In this document: piece by piece, positions 1-6,561 of the stretch
How the letters are laid out: every line of letters starts with the position of its first letter
Position numbering within the stretch: position 1 is the stretch's first letter
Assembly: GCF_900120005.1 (NCBI RefSeq)
Contig: NZ_LT635451.1
Coordinates: forward strand, 62,001-126,000
Length of the DNA stretch: 64,000 nucleotides
Direction: 5' to 3'
Source: Holdemania sp. Marseille-P2844
GTDB lineage: Bacteria > Bacillota_I > Bacilli_A > Erysipelotrichales > Erysipelotrichaceae
Program-made: the position numbers and the translations under genes
Notes under the pieces: generated by a model
Told to the model about the DNA's origin: nothing
Databases searched by the model: none
What the model saw: only the letters and a program-made list of their open reading frames with translations

Positions 1-1
1 A

Positions 2-1393
2 TTTGAAGGATTGCTTAACTTCTACGATGCAGATTATTACAAAGGAATTTACAGCGATTCAGGACGCTCTCTGTATGATCTGTTTATTGATGTTGTGACG
101 GATATGGGATTGGACCCTTGGCAATATGCAATAGATGATTACTACAAAACAATTGTCACACATAATCCCATCCCAATTTGTAAACACGCTGAAGCGCTTC
201 AAATGATTGCGAATGCCGGCCGGGGATATCTTTCTTATGATGCCAATGGAGTGCTCGTGCTGAATACTAATTTTATTCCTGATTATTCGTTTTCCGCTGA
301 GGACAAAGCTCCATACAGCAATGTATCCCTACTAAAAAAAGGGTGGAATAATCACTATGCAACATTCGGAAATAACGAAACAGATCAAGAAAGTTTCTTT
401 CTTCCGGAAAATTCAGATTACATTGATATCGCGTATGTATCACGATCAATGTCTGATTCATCAGGATCTTTTACGAAGGCCCCTGAAATAACGATTAACC
501 TTGAGTCTGGCCTTGTGACTATGGGGATTATTTTAGAATTTGGAAATACGATTGCGTCTGAGTTTGAGGTTTGCACCTATTTAAAAGGTCAACAAGTGGA
601 AGTAAAGCAATATAAAAACACATCCTCTTTCATTAACTGTAATCGAAGTTGGCAGAAATTCGACAAGGTTATCCTGCGCTTTTTGAAATCGTCTGAAGGA
701 AATCAGCATATCTGCGTAAATCGAATCAGTTTCGGCGAACTCTCAGATTATTACATCAGTTTTGGAGAGTACATTGAGAAAACGCCAAAAGGAACAGTTG
801 AAGAAAAAATTAAGACACTGTATGTTACGGCGACACGTTTCGCAAAACAAGGTGTCGAGGAAGAAATATCATCAGTCGACTTCTCATCGACGGAATCGGG
901 CCTCTATGAGACGATTACGTTTGATGAACCCAGATATGATATCCGGGTCGAAAACGCCACTCTGATTGAATGTGGAAGCTATTATGTAAAGATTCAATAC
1001 GCTGCGGTAACCGAAGATTCTACAGCTCATATTTACGGAAAGAAGTTTGCTTTAAGTTACGTGAATGTCGGTCGGATGGTGCATGAAAAGGGAACGGATA
1101 AGTATTTCAGCAACGATCTTGTAGATGATGTTGGACAGGCGAAGCTCATGGCAAAATGGCTTGGTGATTATGTGTTTGAAAACAAGCAATATGAGTTCAA
1201 TTGGCGTGGAGATCCATGCGTTGATAGTAACGATATCATTTATATTCAAAACAGGTTTAATGATCGAATGCCTTTCCGGATCATGAACAATGAGGTTACC
1301 TACAACCAGAACGCATACAGCGGAAAGATTAAAGGGAGGAGAGTTTATGTGGACGCAACCGAAGATAAATTGGGATATCGAGGACAAGATTAA
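2..1393 (+). CDS. Phage tail/baseplate structural protein, 5' end cut by the window
   Basis: The reading frame is open from the first bases, so the gene probably starts off the left edge; a TTG at 11 is the first possible start inside the window but lacks a convincing ribosome site. About 463 residues are visible. The N-terminal part (LYDLFIDVVTDMGLDPWQY, then IANAGRGYLSYDANGVLVL) resembles the region of siphophage tail or baseplate proteins where a local solution domain is evaluated, and the rest is beta-rich. No catalytic motif is seen. It stands first in a run of small structural genes leading to the lysis cassette, which is the normal place of tail-tip proteins in Gram-positive siphophages. 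The tail assignment rests on context and general resemblance, so the precise role is inferred. Confidence 0.6.
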   Translation, partial: FEGLLNFYDADYYKGIYSDSGRSLYDLFIDVVTDMGLDPWQYAIDDYYKTIVTHNPIPICKHAEALQMIANAGRGYLSYDANGVLVLNTNFIPDYSFSAEDKAPYSNVSLLKKGWNNHYATFGNNETDQESFFLPENSDYIDIAYVSRSMSDSSGSFTKAPEITINLESGLVTMGIILEFGNTIASEFEVCTYLKGQQVEVKQYKNTSSFINCNRSWQKFDKVILRFLKSSEGNQHICVNRISFGELSDYYISFGEYIEKTPKGTVEEKIKTLYVTATRFAKQGVEEEISSVDFSSTESGLYETITFDEPRYDIRVENATLIECGSYYVKIQYAAVTEDSTAHIYGKKFALSYVNVGRMVHEKGTDKYFSNDLVDDVGQAKLMAKWLGDYVFENKQYEFNWRGDPCVDSNDIIYIQNRFNDRMPFRIMNNEVTYNQNAYSGKIKGRRVYVDATEDKLGYRGQD

Positions 1394-1748
1394 TGTTTCA
1401 GATTACAACCGGATAAAGAATAATATGCAGTATTTAATTAACCTGGCATACGAATTATATCCGGAATTTGGAATTGTTGCTCTTGGACAAGATAAAACGT
1501 ATTCAGATTTACCCTACGCGAGTATTTGGAATGCGATAGAAAGAGATATCGATGCAATTTATGCAAACACCTTCCCAATCCAAGACCATCAAGAAACGAA
1601 TACTTATTATCCTAATAATAAGTATATTTCGGCTATCGACCTTAATCGGATTGAGGCTTTTCAGTTGAAAATGAAAGAATTATTGGAAAATCAAAAAAGA
1701 GGACGTCATCGTCTCTCTTTTAGATTAGGGGGTGATCTATACGCTTAA
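1347..1748 (+). CDS. Small phage tail protein, function unknown
   Basis: A 133-residue protein starting at ATG 1347, preceded by the strong ribosome site GGGAGGAG at 1334-1341; this start overlaps the end of the preceding tail gene by 47 bases in another frame. The sequence (WDIEDKINVSDYNRIKNNM near the start, AIDLNRIEAFQLKMKELLE near the end) has two similar D-x-N-R-I helices. Short proteins with such D-x-N-R-I-E helices are common among tail-tip genes of Firmicutes prophages. No enzyme motif or membrane segment is present. Its downstream neighbour overlaps it by 17 bases, suggesting translational coupling. Structural or assembly role is inferred from position only. Confidence 0.6.
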   Translation: MWTQPKINWDIEDKINVSDYNRIKNNMQYLINLAYELYPEFGIVALGQDKTYSDLPYASIWNAIERDIDAIYANTFPIQDHQETNTYYPNNKYISAIDLNRIEAFQLKMKELLENQKRGRHRLSFRLGGDLYA

Positions 1749-2232
1749 AACGAATTACAAAGACGATATATTCTCTGGCTCAAGGAAATATACTCTTGTT
1801 GAAAATCCGGACGGAACAATTTCTCTTGAGGATAAAACGGATTATGTTCAGCAGGGTGATACCTTTGCGGCAAAAGACGCAAACAGTATTTGCCTTGCGA
1901 TAGGAGTTAAACACGAAACTGAAATCATTGTTCCATCAACCGCAGTTTGGACACTTCTCACGGCTGAAAATGTAGGAACTTTAGATCCTCGCCCAAAGGT
2001 AAATCCTGATCCCAGTCTAAAATATCCATATTTTACAGATATTGATTTTGACTGCGATGAAGACGATGAAGTCTATCCTGAGTGGGATATTGACACCGCT
2101 GAATTGGGATGTTTGGGAAACTCTATCAGAGTATCGGCTGGCAAATTAAGAATTTACTGCAATGCTGATATGTCCGGGACTCAGCTGCGAGCATACCAAT
2201 ATACACAGAAGAAATCAAATACTGCATCATGA
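1732..2232 (+). CDS. Phage tail protein with duplicated C-terminal module
   Basis: A 166-residue protein with a GTG start at 1732, following the G-rich ribosome site TTAGGGGG and overlapping the upstream stop. The N-terminus (KDDIFSGSRKYTLVENPDG, then DKTDYVQQGDTFAAKDAN) looks like a small domain seen in prophage tail genes. From about residue 68 the protein is similar to the C-terminal part of the protein at 3856-4269: both contain W-T-x-L-T-x-x-N-V-x-x-L-D-P, then D-P-x-L-x-x-P-x-F-T-D, then I-R-V/L-R-I-Y. This indicates a domain duplicated inside the same tail module. Membrane segments and enzymatic motifs are absent. A tail or fibre attachment role is inferred. Confidence 0.6.
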   Translation: MIYTLKTNYKDDIFSGSRKYTLVENPDGTISLEDKTDYVQQGDTFAAKDANSICLAIGVKHETEIIVPSTAVWTLLTAENVGTLDPRPKVNPDPSLKYPYFTDIDFDCDEDDEVYPEWDIDTAELGCLGNSIRVSAGKLRIYCNADMSGTQLRAYQYTQKKSNTAS

Positions 2233-2246
2233 AAGGGATGATTTAA

Positions 2247-3128
2247 TTGGCAATAAAAAGTGTAAAAGTAACACTCAACGGGCAGAGTTACGATTTAACC
2301 TACAATTCAACGTCAAAAAAGTATGAGGCAACAATCACTGCCCCAGGGACCACGTCGTGGGGACAAAATAACCATGTTTATCCGCTGACTTTTACAGCAA
2401 CCGATGTCGCTGGTAACACCAAGTCAGACGCGTCTAAGACGATCCGTGTTAAGGAAACCGTCAAGCCGACAGCGGCGATTACGGCTCCGACCAATGGGTC
2501 TACCGTGATCACAAACAAGCCGACAATCACAGCGCAATTTAGAGATGCGGGCTCAGGAGTGCTAAAGTCGTCGATCGTCTTAAAGGTAGACAACACCGCA
2601 GTAGCCGCGGCGGATTACACCCTGACAGATGTATCCGGTGGTGTCGATCTCAGTTATACGCCTAAGACGGCATTGATGGACGGCAGCCATACGATTACCG
2701 CAAGCTGCAGCGACAATGACGGAAACACATCGGCAGCGGCCAGTGTAACCTACAAGCAAGACACTACGCCGCCGGAACTGACAGTAAGCCAGCCGACTAC
2801 GCCGACCAACAAGGCCGCTTGCACAATCACAGGCAAGACCTCTGATACGACATCCAGCCCAGTTACTGTCAAAGTCACGCTTAACGGTACGGATCAGGGC
2901 GCGATCACAATTGATGCCAGTGGCAATTTCAGCAAGGCGTTAACTCTCAAAGAGGGTAGCAACGCCATCGTGGTACGCTCGACGGACGCCGCTGGTAAAT
3001 ACTCCGAGGTCACCCGCACGGTCGTCTTGGACACTGTTGCTCCGGTCTTCGGTACGATCACTGTTACTCCTGATCCGGTCAATACAGGTGGTTCGATTAC
3101 GATCACCGTCGAGGTCACGGATGCCTAA
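2247..3128 (+). CDS. Phage Ig-like repeat protein (tail decoration or adhesin)
   Basis: A 293-residue protein starting with TTG at 2247 after AAAGGGATGA. It is made of tandem bacterial Ig-like folds of roughly 90 residues: about 1-75, 76-170 (beginning KPTAAITAPTNGSTVITNKP), 171-265 (beginning PPELTVSQPTTPTNKAACT) and a short final strand (VNTGGSITITVEVTDA). The repeats carry the D-x-A-G-N and D-N-D-G-N turns typical of such domains. Base composition is more G+C rich than the flanking tail genes, suggesting this segment was acquired separately. Ig-like domains on phage virions usually bind carbohydrate or mucus loosely. The stop codon overlaps the next start (TAATG). Confidence 0.65.
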   Translation: MAIKSVKVTLNGQSYDLTYNSTSKKYEATITAPGTTSWGQNNHVYPLTFTATDVAGNTKSDASKTIRVKETVKPTAAITAPTNGSTVITNKPTITAQFRDAGSGVLKSSIVLKVDNTAVAAADYTLTDVSGGVDLSYTPKTALMDGSHTITASCSDNDGNTSAAASVTYKQDTTPPELTVSQPTTPTNKAACTITGKTSDTTSSPVTVKVTLNGTDQGAITIDASGNFSKALTLKEGSNAIVVRSTDAAGKYSEVTRTVVLDTVAPVFGTITVTPDPVNTGGSITITVEVTDA

Positions 3129-3412
3129 TGGTAACCCGGGTATACGGTAATGCCGGCCTGTATTATGTAGAGTTCAAAAGGATATCAGAGGGATTGTGGA
3201 CTGCCACGATCCCTTTTCCTGATTCCTGCGAGTTGGTTATTGACTTATACGCAGAAGACGACGCTGGAAATCCAAGCTTTTACACGGCGTATAAGATTTT
3301 ATTTGATTCGAGCAAGCTGACCTACCGGTTGATTCCAAGTCCGTATCGTGCGGTGCTGTTATCTCAAAATATTACAGCGAAGTTGATGCCAACAATGGAA
3401 AGGAGAGGATAG
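3128..3412 (+). CDS. Small phage Ig-like/beta protein
   Basis: A 94-residue protein whose ATG (3128) overlaps the stop codon of the Ig-repeat gene in a TAATG junction, so its translation is probably coupled. The sequence G-L-Y-Y-V-E-F then ELVIDLYAEDDAGNPSFYTA looks like one more beta-sandwich domain with the D-D-A-G-N-P turn of Ig-like repeats. It could have been part of a longer Ig protein split by a frameshift, since the upstream protein ends in mid-domain, but the TAATG arrangement is also a normal phage gene junction. No signal peptide or enzyme motif is present. The role is unknown beyond a likely virion component. Confidence 0.5.
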   Translation: MVTRVYGNAGLYYVEFKRISEGLWTATIPFPDSCELVIDLYAEDDAGNPSFYTAYKILFDSSKLTYRLIPSPYRAVLLSQNITAKLMPTMERRG

Positions 3413-3413
3413 T

Positions 3414-3692
3414 ATGGTTGCAAATCCAGCCTATATTATTGGTGAAAATAAGGTAGTATCTTTACAACTTGAGAGCACAAAAGGAGAACATTTTGTAGTC
3501 AAGGAAGCTACATATAAACTCACATTAGATGAAGTGGAAGTGCTAACTGGAGATTGCAAAATAGACAACGAAAAATATGTTGTGTCTTGCCAGCTTGAAC
3601 CTCCGGATCCTGGGTTTTATCAGTTGGACATTAAATGCGTTATCGGGCCGGAAACTTTTATCTTTAGATACGGGGTGATCGTAAAATGCTGA
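3414..3692 (+). CDS. Small phage tail-module protein, unknown function
   Basis: A 92-residue protein starting at ATG 3414 after the ribosome site GGAAAGGAGAGG. It is beta-rich, with alternating hydrophobic residues (VVSLQLESTKGEHFVVKEA and LEPPDPGFYQLDIKCVIG), consistent with a single small beta-sandwich. It lies between two other tiny structural genes and its last codons overlap the start of the 56-residue gene at 3686 (ATGCTGA junction). No motif allows a function to be named. A decoration or tail accessory role follows only from the neighbourhood. Confidence 0.5.
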   Translation: MVANPAYIIGENKVVSLQLESTKGEHFVVKEATYKLTLDEVEVLTGDCKIDNEKYVVSCQLEPPDPGFYQLDIKCVIGPETFIFRYGVIVKC

Positions 3693-3856
3693 CAGTGGCC
3701 AATCCTACCATATCTAAGACAGTTGTCGCTACCGGCGAGCGTTTTATTGTTACCGTCGAGGTCACATCAAAAATGACCTGGACAGAGCTTAAAAAAGCCA
3801 AGTGGGCGGACATCAAAAAGTACACCTGGGCGCAGATCAAGGGGGTGGTTAAGTAG
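3686..3856 (+). CDS. 56-residue phage protein with three tryptophan octads
   Basis: A short gene reading from ATG 3686 to TAG 3854-3856. Its start overlaps the upstream stop and its stop overlaps the GTG start of the next gene, so it is fully stitched into the operon. The N-terminal half (VVATGERFIVTVEVT) resembles the final strand of the Ig-like protein upstream. The C-terminal half is a repeat of three eight-residue units, TWTELKKA, KWADIKKY and TWAQIKGV, giving an amphipathic basic tail with a tryptophan every eight residues. Such tails could sit on a membrane or on a surface polymer, but that is speculation. Confidence that it is coding is high because of the two coupled junctions and the in-frame repeat. 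Confidence 0.65.
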   Translation: MLTVANPTISKTVVATGERFIVTVEVTSKMTWTELKKAKWADIKKYTWAQIKGVVK

Positions 3857-4269
3857 TGGCAACCTCAACGGCGCATTACAACCTTGCAAAGCCGGCGGAT
3901 TCTGATTCGGCGGATAATACGGTACTTAACAGCAATTTTGACAAGATCGACACAGCGATTTACAACGCGACGTCAAAATATCTTCCTGGCTTTACGATTG
4001 CGGCGACCGCAACTTGGACACAACTGACCAGCGCGAATGTTTCTAGTCTGGACCCGGACTATCTACAATTCGATCCGACACTTAGCTTTCCGTGGTTCAC
4101 CGATGTGACCTATACTTGCGGGGCGGATGACATCATCGAGCCAATGTTTCCTATCGGCACGGAGGGTATTGGCTTATATTCAAGAATAAGCGCAAACAAG
4201 ATCAGGGTTTATGCAGATTCAAACAAAAATGGCACAGCTTATACGGTGCCACGTTGTAAGAAAGGATGA
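3856..4269 (+). CDS. Phage tail fibre-like protein
   Basis: A 137-residue protein with GTG start at 3856, overlapping the preceding TAG. The N-terminus (HYNLAKPADSDSADNTVLN followed by NFDKID) matches the short fibre-type signature found at the beginning of many tail-fibre and receptor-binding proteins of Gram-positive phages, where this part attaches to the baseplate. The remaining 80 residues resemble the C-terminal module of the protein at 1732-2232. It is short for a fibre and lacks a receptor-binding head of its own. The next five genes could provide variable tips, which would make this an adaptor; that link is inference. Confidence 0.6.
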   Translation: MATSTAHYNLAKPADSDSADNTVLNSNFDKIDTAIYNATSKYLPGFTIAATATWTQLTSANVSSLDPDYLQFDPTLSFPWFTDVTYTCGADDIIEPMFPIGTEGIGLYSRISANKIRVYADSNKNGTAYTVPRCKKG

Positions 4270-4274
4270 AGAAA

Positions 4275-4694
4275 ATGGGATTTTGTAAAAATATACTGCC
4301 TTCCAAAGGAAAAGATCCTTTAAAAACGGAACCAATTGATTGTGTAGTGTCTAATAAGCTCACAGGTGGTGTAACTGTAAGCTATCCTGCCGGTTATTAT
4401 CAGTTTAAACTGGCTTATACTTATCAACAATTTGACCGGTCCAACGAAAATATTTATTATCGAGATTCGGTTGGAACGTTGCATTGGCTTGGAAGCATGG
4501 GAGCGGACGATTATGGTTATTCTCCATACTACTCTATAGCCAATTTAATTTTGGATTTAACTCTTTTCGAAAGCACTGAAACACTAAAAAAGATGACGAG
4601 TTTTTCCCTTGTCTTTGGACCAAATAGCCGTGACCCACATTTTAGTTCTTTTGCTGCCGTAGGACTCAGAAGAGTCGGTGGGGGGGGGGGGTAA
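4275..4694 (+). CDS. FCKNI-family tail protein 1, ends in a G12 tract
   Basis: A 139-residue protein from ATG 4275; the ribosome site AAGGA at 4262-4266 is better spaced to this ATG than to the one at 4266. It opens with the family tag MGFCKNILPSKGK, shared with four following genes, and continues with a beta-rich domain of its own (SYPAGYYQFKLAYTYQQF). The last residues are a glycine run because the gene runs into twelve consecutive G residues at 4680-4691, immediately followed by TAA. Deletion of a single G, or a +1 ribosomal shift, would bypass this stop and continue 28 codons into the next gene in frame. No homologous function is recognised; position suggests tail tip or receptor binding. 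Confidence 0.6.
   Translation: MGFCKNILPSKGKDPLKTEPIDCVVSNKLTGGVTVSYPAGYYQFKLAYTYQQFDRSNENIYYRDSVGTLHWLGSMGADDYGYSPYYSIANLILDLTLFESTETLKKMTSFSLVFGPNSRDPHFSSFAAVGLRRVGGGGG
4680..4691 (+). repeat. Homopolymeric G12 tract at a gene end
   Basis: Twelve uninterrupted G residues directly before the TAA stop of the gene at 4275. Tracts this long are prone to slipped-strand changes and are a classic substrate of phase variation. With one G fewer the frame runs through the spacer and joins ATG 4777 in frame; with one G more it stops after about 33 codons. Confidence 0.85.
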
Positions 4695-4719
4695 TTTTAT
4701 CCCTCTATTCTTTAAAAAA

Positions 4720-4769
4720 GGCTTTGTTAAGCCATTTTATGAATGTTTGTATCACCTCGGGAAGAGGTG
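4720..4769 (+). promoter_or_regulatory. Spacer with two hairpins; the second sequesters the ribosome site
   Basis: The spacer between the G12 tract and ATG 4777 holds a 5-bp stem GGCTT/AAGCC with loop TGTT (4720-4733) and then a 6-bp stem CACCTC/GAGGTG with loop GGGAA (4753-4769). The second stem contains the Shine-Dalgarno GAGGTGG of the next gene, so initiation there should be weak unless ribosomes or polymerase passing from upstream open it. The same geometry occurs in the second G-tract spacer at 6120-6169. Confidence 0.5.
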
Positions 4770-4776
4770 GAAACTG

Positions 4777-5703
4777 ATGGGATTCTGTAAAAACATCTTG
4801 CCAAATGGATCTGGTGGTAATCCATTCCCTGGATATAAGCTGAAAACAGGTGTTTTGTGTAGCCTGCCACAAGCGAATCAGAGTAATACTGCACGCAGAA
4901 GCTTAGCTATCCCAGCTAATTGTATCCCAATTTGCATTAAGTGTTCTGGTACTTGGAATTGTTATTCTGGTAAAGGAGAAACTTCTAGTCTTGGTATTTC
5001 TATCTCCGATAACAATGGAAAATCGTTATTAAATGTAAACAAAAATTCAGGCCCACAATGGATGAATATTAGTAATGGTTTTTATCTCTATCCTTTGGGA
5101 GCGTATGATAATGATGTTGAAGCGGCTTCGACGATTAACCGGATCGACATTAATACTTGGGGTAATGGCGGCATGTATGACGCAACTACCGGGAAAATAG
5201 AAGTGACAGCTTGGCTTGAGAAGACAGGCGCAGGTGGAGCTAAGCCGGTTAAACCAAAAGAGTATAAGCGACTCTATCTATATAAAGATGGGGATCAATG
5301 CACAGACGTTACAGGAGGATGGACTTTCACGAAACCAGCATCTCCAGGAGGAAATTACACTTCGTCTTTTAATAAAGATGGTTGTTTATATTGTGGAGGT
5401 CAAAACACAGGTGACGCCAGGTTTAAAACTGTAAATTCGATAAATATGTCCGATTATGATCGGCTAATGATCGAATTTTATCATAACGGAAGCGCTGCTG
5501 ACGCCAATACACAATTTGGCCTTACTAATGGTGGAGTAAGTGTTGTGAAAATGGCTTTAGCTCAGTCTTTTGTTAATAAAATTACTTTAATGGGAACTAG
5601 TGATATGGTTAGCGATGTAATTGATCTGTGGTTGTGGACTGGTGGATATTCAACTACTCATCTCTATATCAAGCGAGTATGGCTCGAAACGGTAGGTGAA
5701 TGA
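4777..5703 (+). CDS. FCKNI-family tail protein 2 (two-domain)
   Basis: A 308-residue protein from ATG 4777, chosen because it starts with the family tag MGFCKNILPNGSGG and follows GAGGTGG at 4764-4770. The same frame is open back to the G12 tract, giving a hydrophobic linker (beginning NFIPLFFKKGF) if the upstream frame shifts. Two beta-rich domains follow: about 15-150, cysteine-rich (AIPANCIPICIKCSGTW), and about 160-308 (KRLYLYKDGDQCTDVTGGW), which has the look of a lectin-like jelly roll. It is the largest of the five family members. Receptor binding or surface adhesion is inferred from its place before the lysis genes. Its stop at 5701-5703 lies one base before the next ATG. Confidence 0.6.
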   Translation: MGFCKNILPNGSGGNPFPGYKLKTGVLCSLPQANQSNTARRSLAIPANCIPICIKCSGTWNCYSGKGETSSLGISISDNNGKSLLNVNKNSGPQWMNISNGFYLYPLGAYDNDVEAASTINRIDINTWGNGGMYDATTGKIEVTAWLEKTGAGGAKPVKPKEYKRLYLYKDGDQCTDVTGGWTFTKPASPGGNYTSSFNKDGCLYCGGQNTGDARFKTVNSINMSDYDRLMIEFYHNGSAADANTQFGLTNGGVSVVKMALAQSFVNKITLMGTSDMVSDVIDLWLWTGGYSTTHLYIKRVWLETVGE

Positions 5704-5704
5704 T

Positions 5705-6112
5705 ATGAATTTTTGTAAAAATATCGTACACCCTGGAAAAAAAGAAATTCCTGAATTTGAATGGGTTCAGATTGCTGAAAATTTAAAATTCAGTAATACG
5801 ACTTGTAAAGTTCCTAAAACTCCTGGTGTCTTTTTATACAAGATAAGCAGACTGGGAATGGGTGATAGCGCTGGTGGAAAGCACACAGAAATCATGAGTC
5901 CTGATGGATCTAAGCAAATGACGATCGTAAATAACAATGGTGGAACTACAGGGTTAGATGCGCGAACGCTGAATCACATTATTGACCTCCGTGAACTTGG
6001 CGACGAAACGGTATTTTCTGATAGTCTGTTTATCAAAACGATTTCTAAATCTTGCACAGTTGATTCGATTTTTGAATGTAAGAATGCCTTGAAAAAATTC
6101 GGGGGGGGGTAA
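5705..6112 (+). CDS. FCKNI-family tail protein 3, ends in a G9 tract
   Basis: A 135-residue protein starting at ATG 5705, one base after the preceding stop, with GGTAGGTGA just upstream. It opens MNFCKNIVHPGKK and then has its own beta-rich domain (GVFLYKISRLGMGDSAGG). It ends with three glycines read from nine G residues at 6101-6109, then TAA. Exactly as in the first tract, loss of one G would place the following 22 codons and ATG 6177 in the same frame, giving a fusion with protein 4. Apart from the tag it shares little visible similarity with its siblings. A GTG at 5696 is in frame but less likely to be the start. Confidence 0.6.
   Translation: MNFCKNIVHPGKKEIPEFEWVQIAENLKFSNTTCKVPKTPGVFLYKISRLGMGDSAGGKHTEIMSPDGSKQMTIVNNNGGTTGLDARTLNHIIDLRELGDETVFSDSLFIKTISKSCTVDSIFECKNALKKFGGG
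6101..6109 (+). repeat. Homopolymeric G9 tract at a gene end
   Basis: Nine G residues directly before the TAA of the gene at 5705, the second such tract in 1.5 kb and again at the 3' end of an FCKNI-family gene. The relative frame to the downstream gene is the same as for the G12 tract: one G fewer makes a fusion. Confidence 0.8.
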
Positions 6113-6119
6113 GAAATCC

Positions 6120-6169
6120 CCTTTATTTAAAGGATTTTTTACCATTTTTCGTCACTTTGAAACGAGGTG
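6120..6169 (+). promoter_or_regulatory. Second spacer with paired hairpins and masked ribosome site
   Basis: A 5-bp stem CCTTT/AAAGG with loop ATTT (6120-6133, followed by six T) and a 6-bp stem CACTTT/GAGGTG with loop GAAAC (6153-6169). In RNA the second stem forms with two G-U pairs where the first spacer has G-C pairs, while the GAGGTGG ribosome site for ATG 6177 stays the same. Conserved geometry with compensating or wobble changes favours a functional RNA structure over chance. The first stem plus T run could also act as a weak terminator. Confidence 0.5.
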
Positions 6170-6176
6170 GCGTAAG

Positions 6177-6560
6177 ATGAATTTCTGCAAAAATATTTTG
6201 CCGAATGGGAGCAAAGCTATTGTAAAATCTTATTCCTTCAGCACTTGCGGAGGTACTACTTTCGACACCGGGATATTTAATCCAACGGATTTAAAAAATT
6301 TCAGATTTGTTGGCTTCTGCGGCTGGGCTGGTCAAACTGCGACTTACCATCTCTACTTGTCTTCAGATGGTGGTAAAACCTATGAGCTATATAAGTCGGG
6401 AGCACCGAGTGGCTGGCAAGGATCAACGCCAGCGCCTCTTGTTTGGGCGTTTGATAAATACAGTAAAAAAATCAATCGCATAAAGATTACGACAAGCTGC
6501 ACGGACAGCCGAGTCACCAGCTGCTGCACATTAAGCTGGTTAGATAAGGCGGGTGTTTAA
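6177..6560 (+). CDS. FCKNI-family tail protein 4
   Basis: A 127-residue protein from ATG 6177 after GAGGTGG (6164-6170). It starts MNFCKNILPNGSKA, nearly identical in its first twelve residues to protein 2, then has a domain with an exposed-tryptophan pattern (GFCGWAGQTATYHLYLSSDG, PSGWQGSTPAPLVWAFDKY) and a cysteine-rich end. The pattern L-Y-L-S-S-D-G-G-K-T-Y-E-L is reminiscent of discoidin or carbohydrate-binding beta-sandwiches, but the match is loose. The frame is open upstream through the spacer as far as the G9 tract. Its stop is followed after one base by the next ATG. Confidence 0.55.
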   Translation: MNFCKNILPNGSKAIVKSYSFSTCGGTTFDTGIFNPTDLKNFRFVGFCGWAGQTATYHLYLSSDGGKTYELYKSGAPSGWQGSTPAPLVWAFDKYSKKINRIKITTSCTDSRVTSCCTLSWLDKAGV

Positions 6561-6561
6561 G

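Noticed and set aside
3060-3180. Frameshift joining the Ig-like protein and the ORF at 3128
   Set aside because: The TAATG junction is a normal coupled start in this operon, and the downstream protein forms a complete small domain.
4680-4691. G tract as a simple sequencing or assembly error
   Set aside because: A second tract with identical frame consequences and similar spacer structure lies 1.4 kb away, so I treat the tracts as biological; the exact lengths may still be uncertain.
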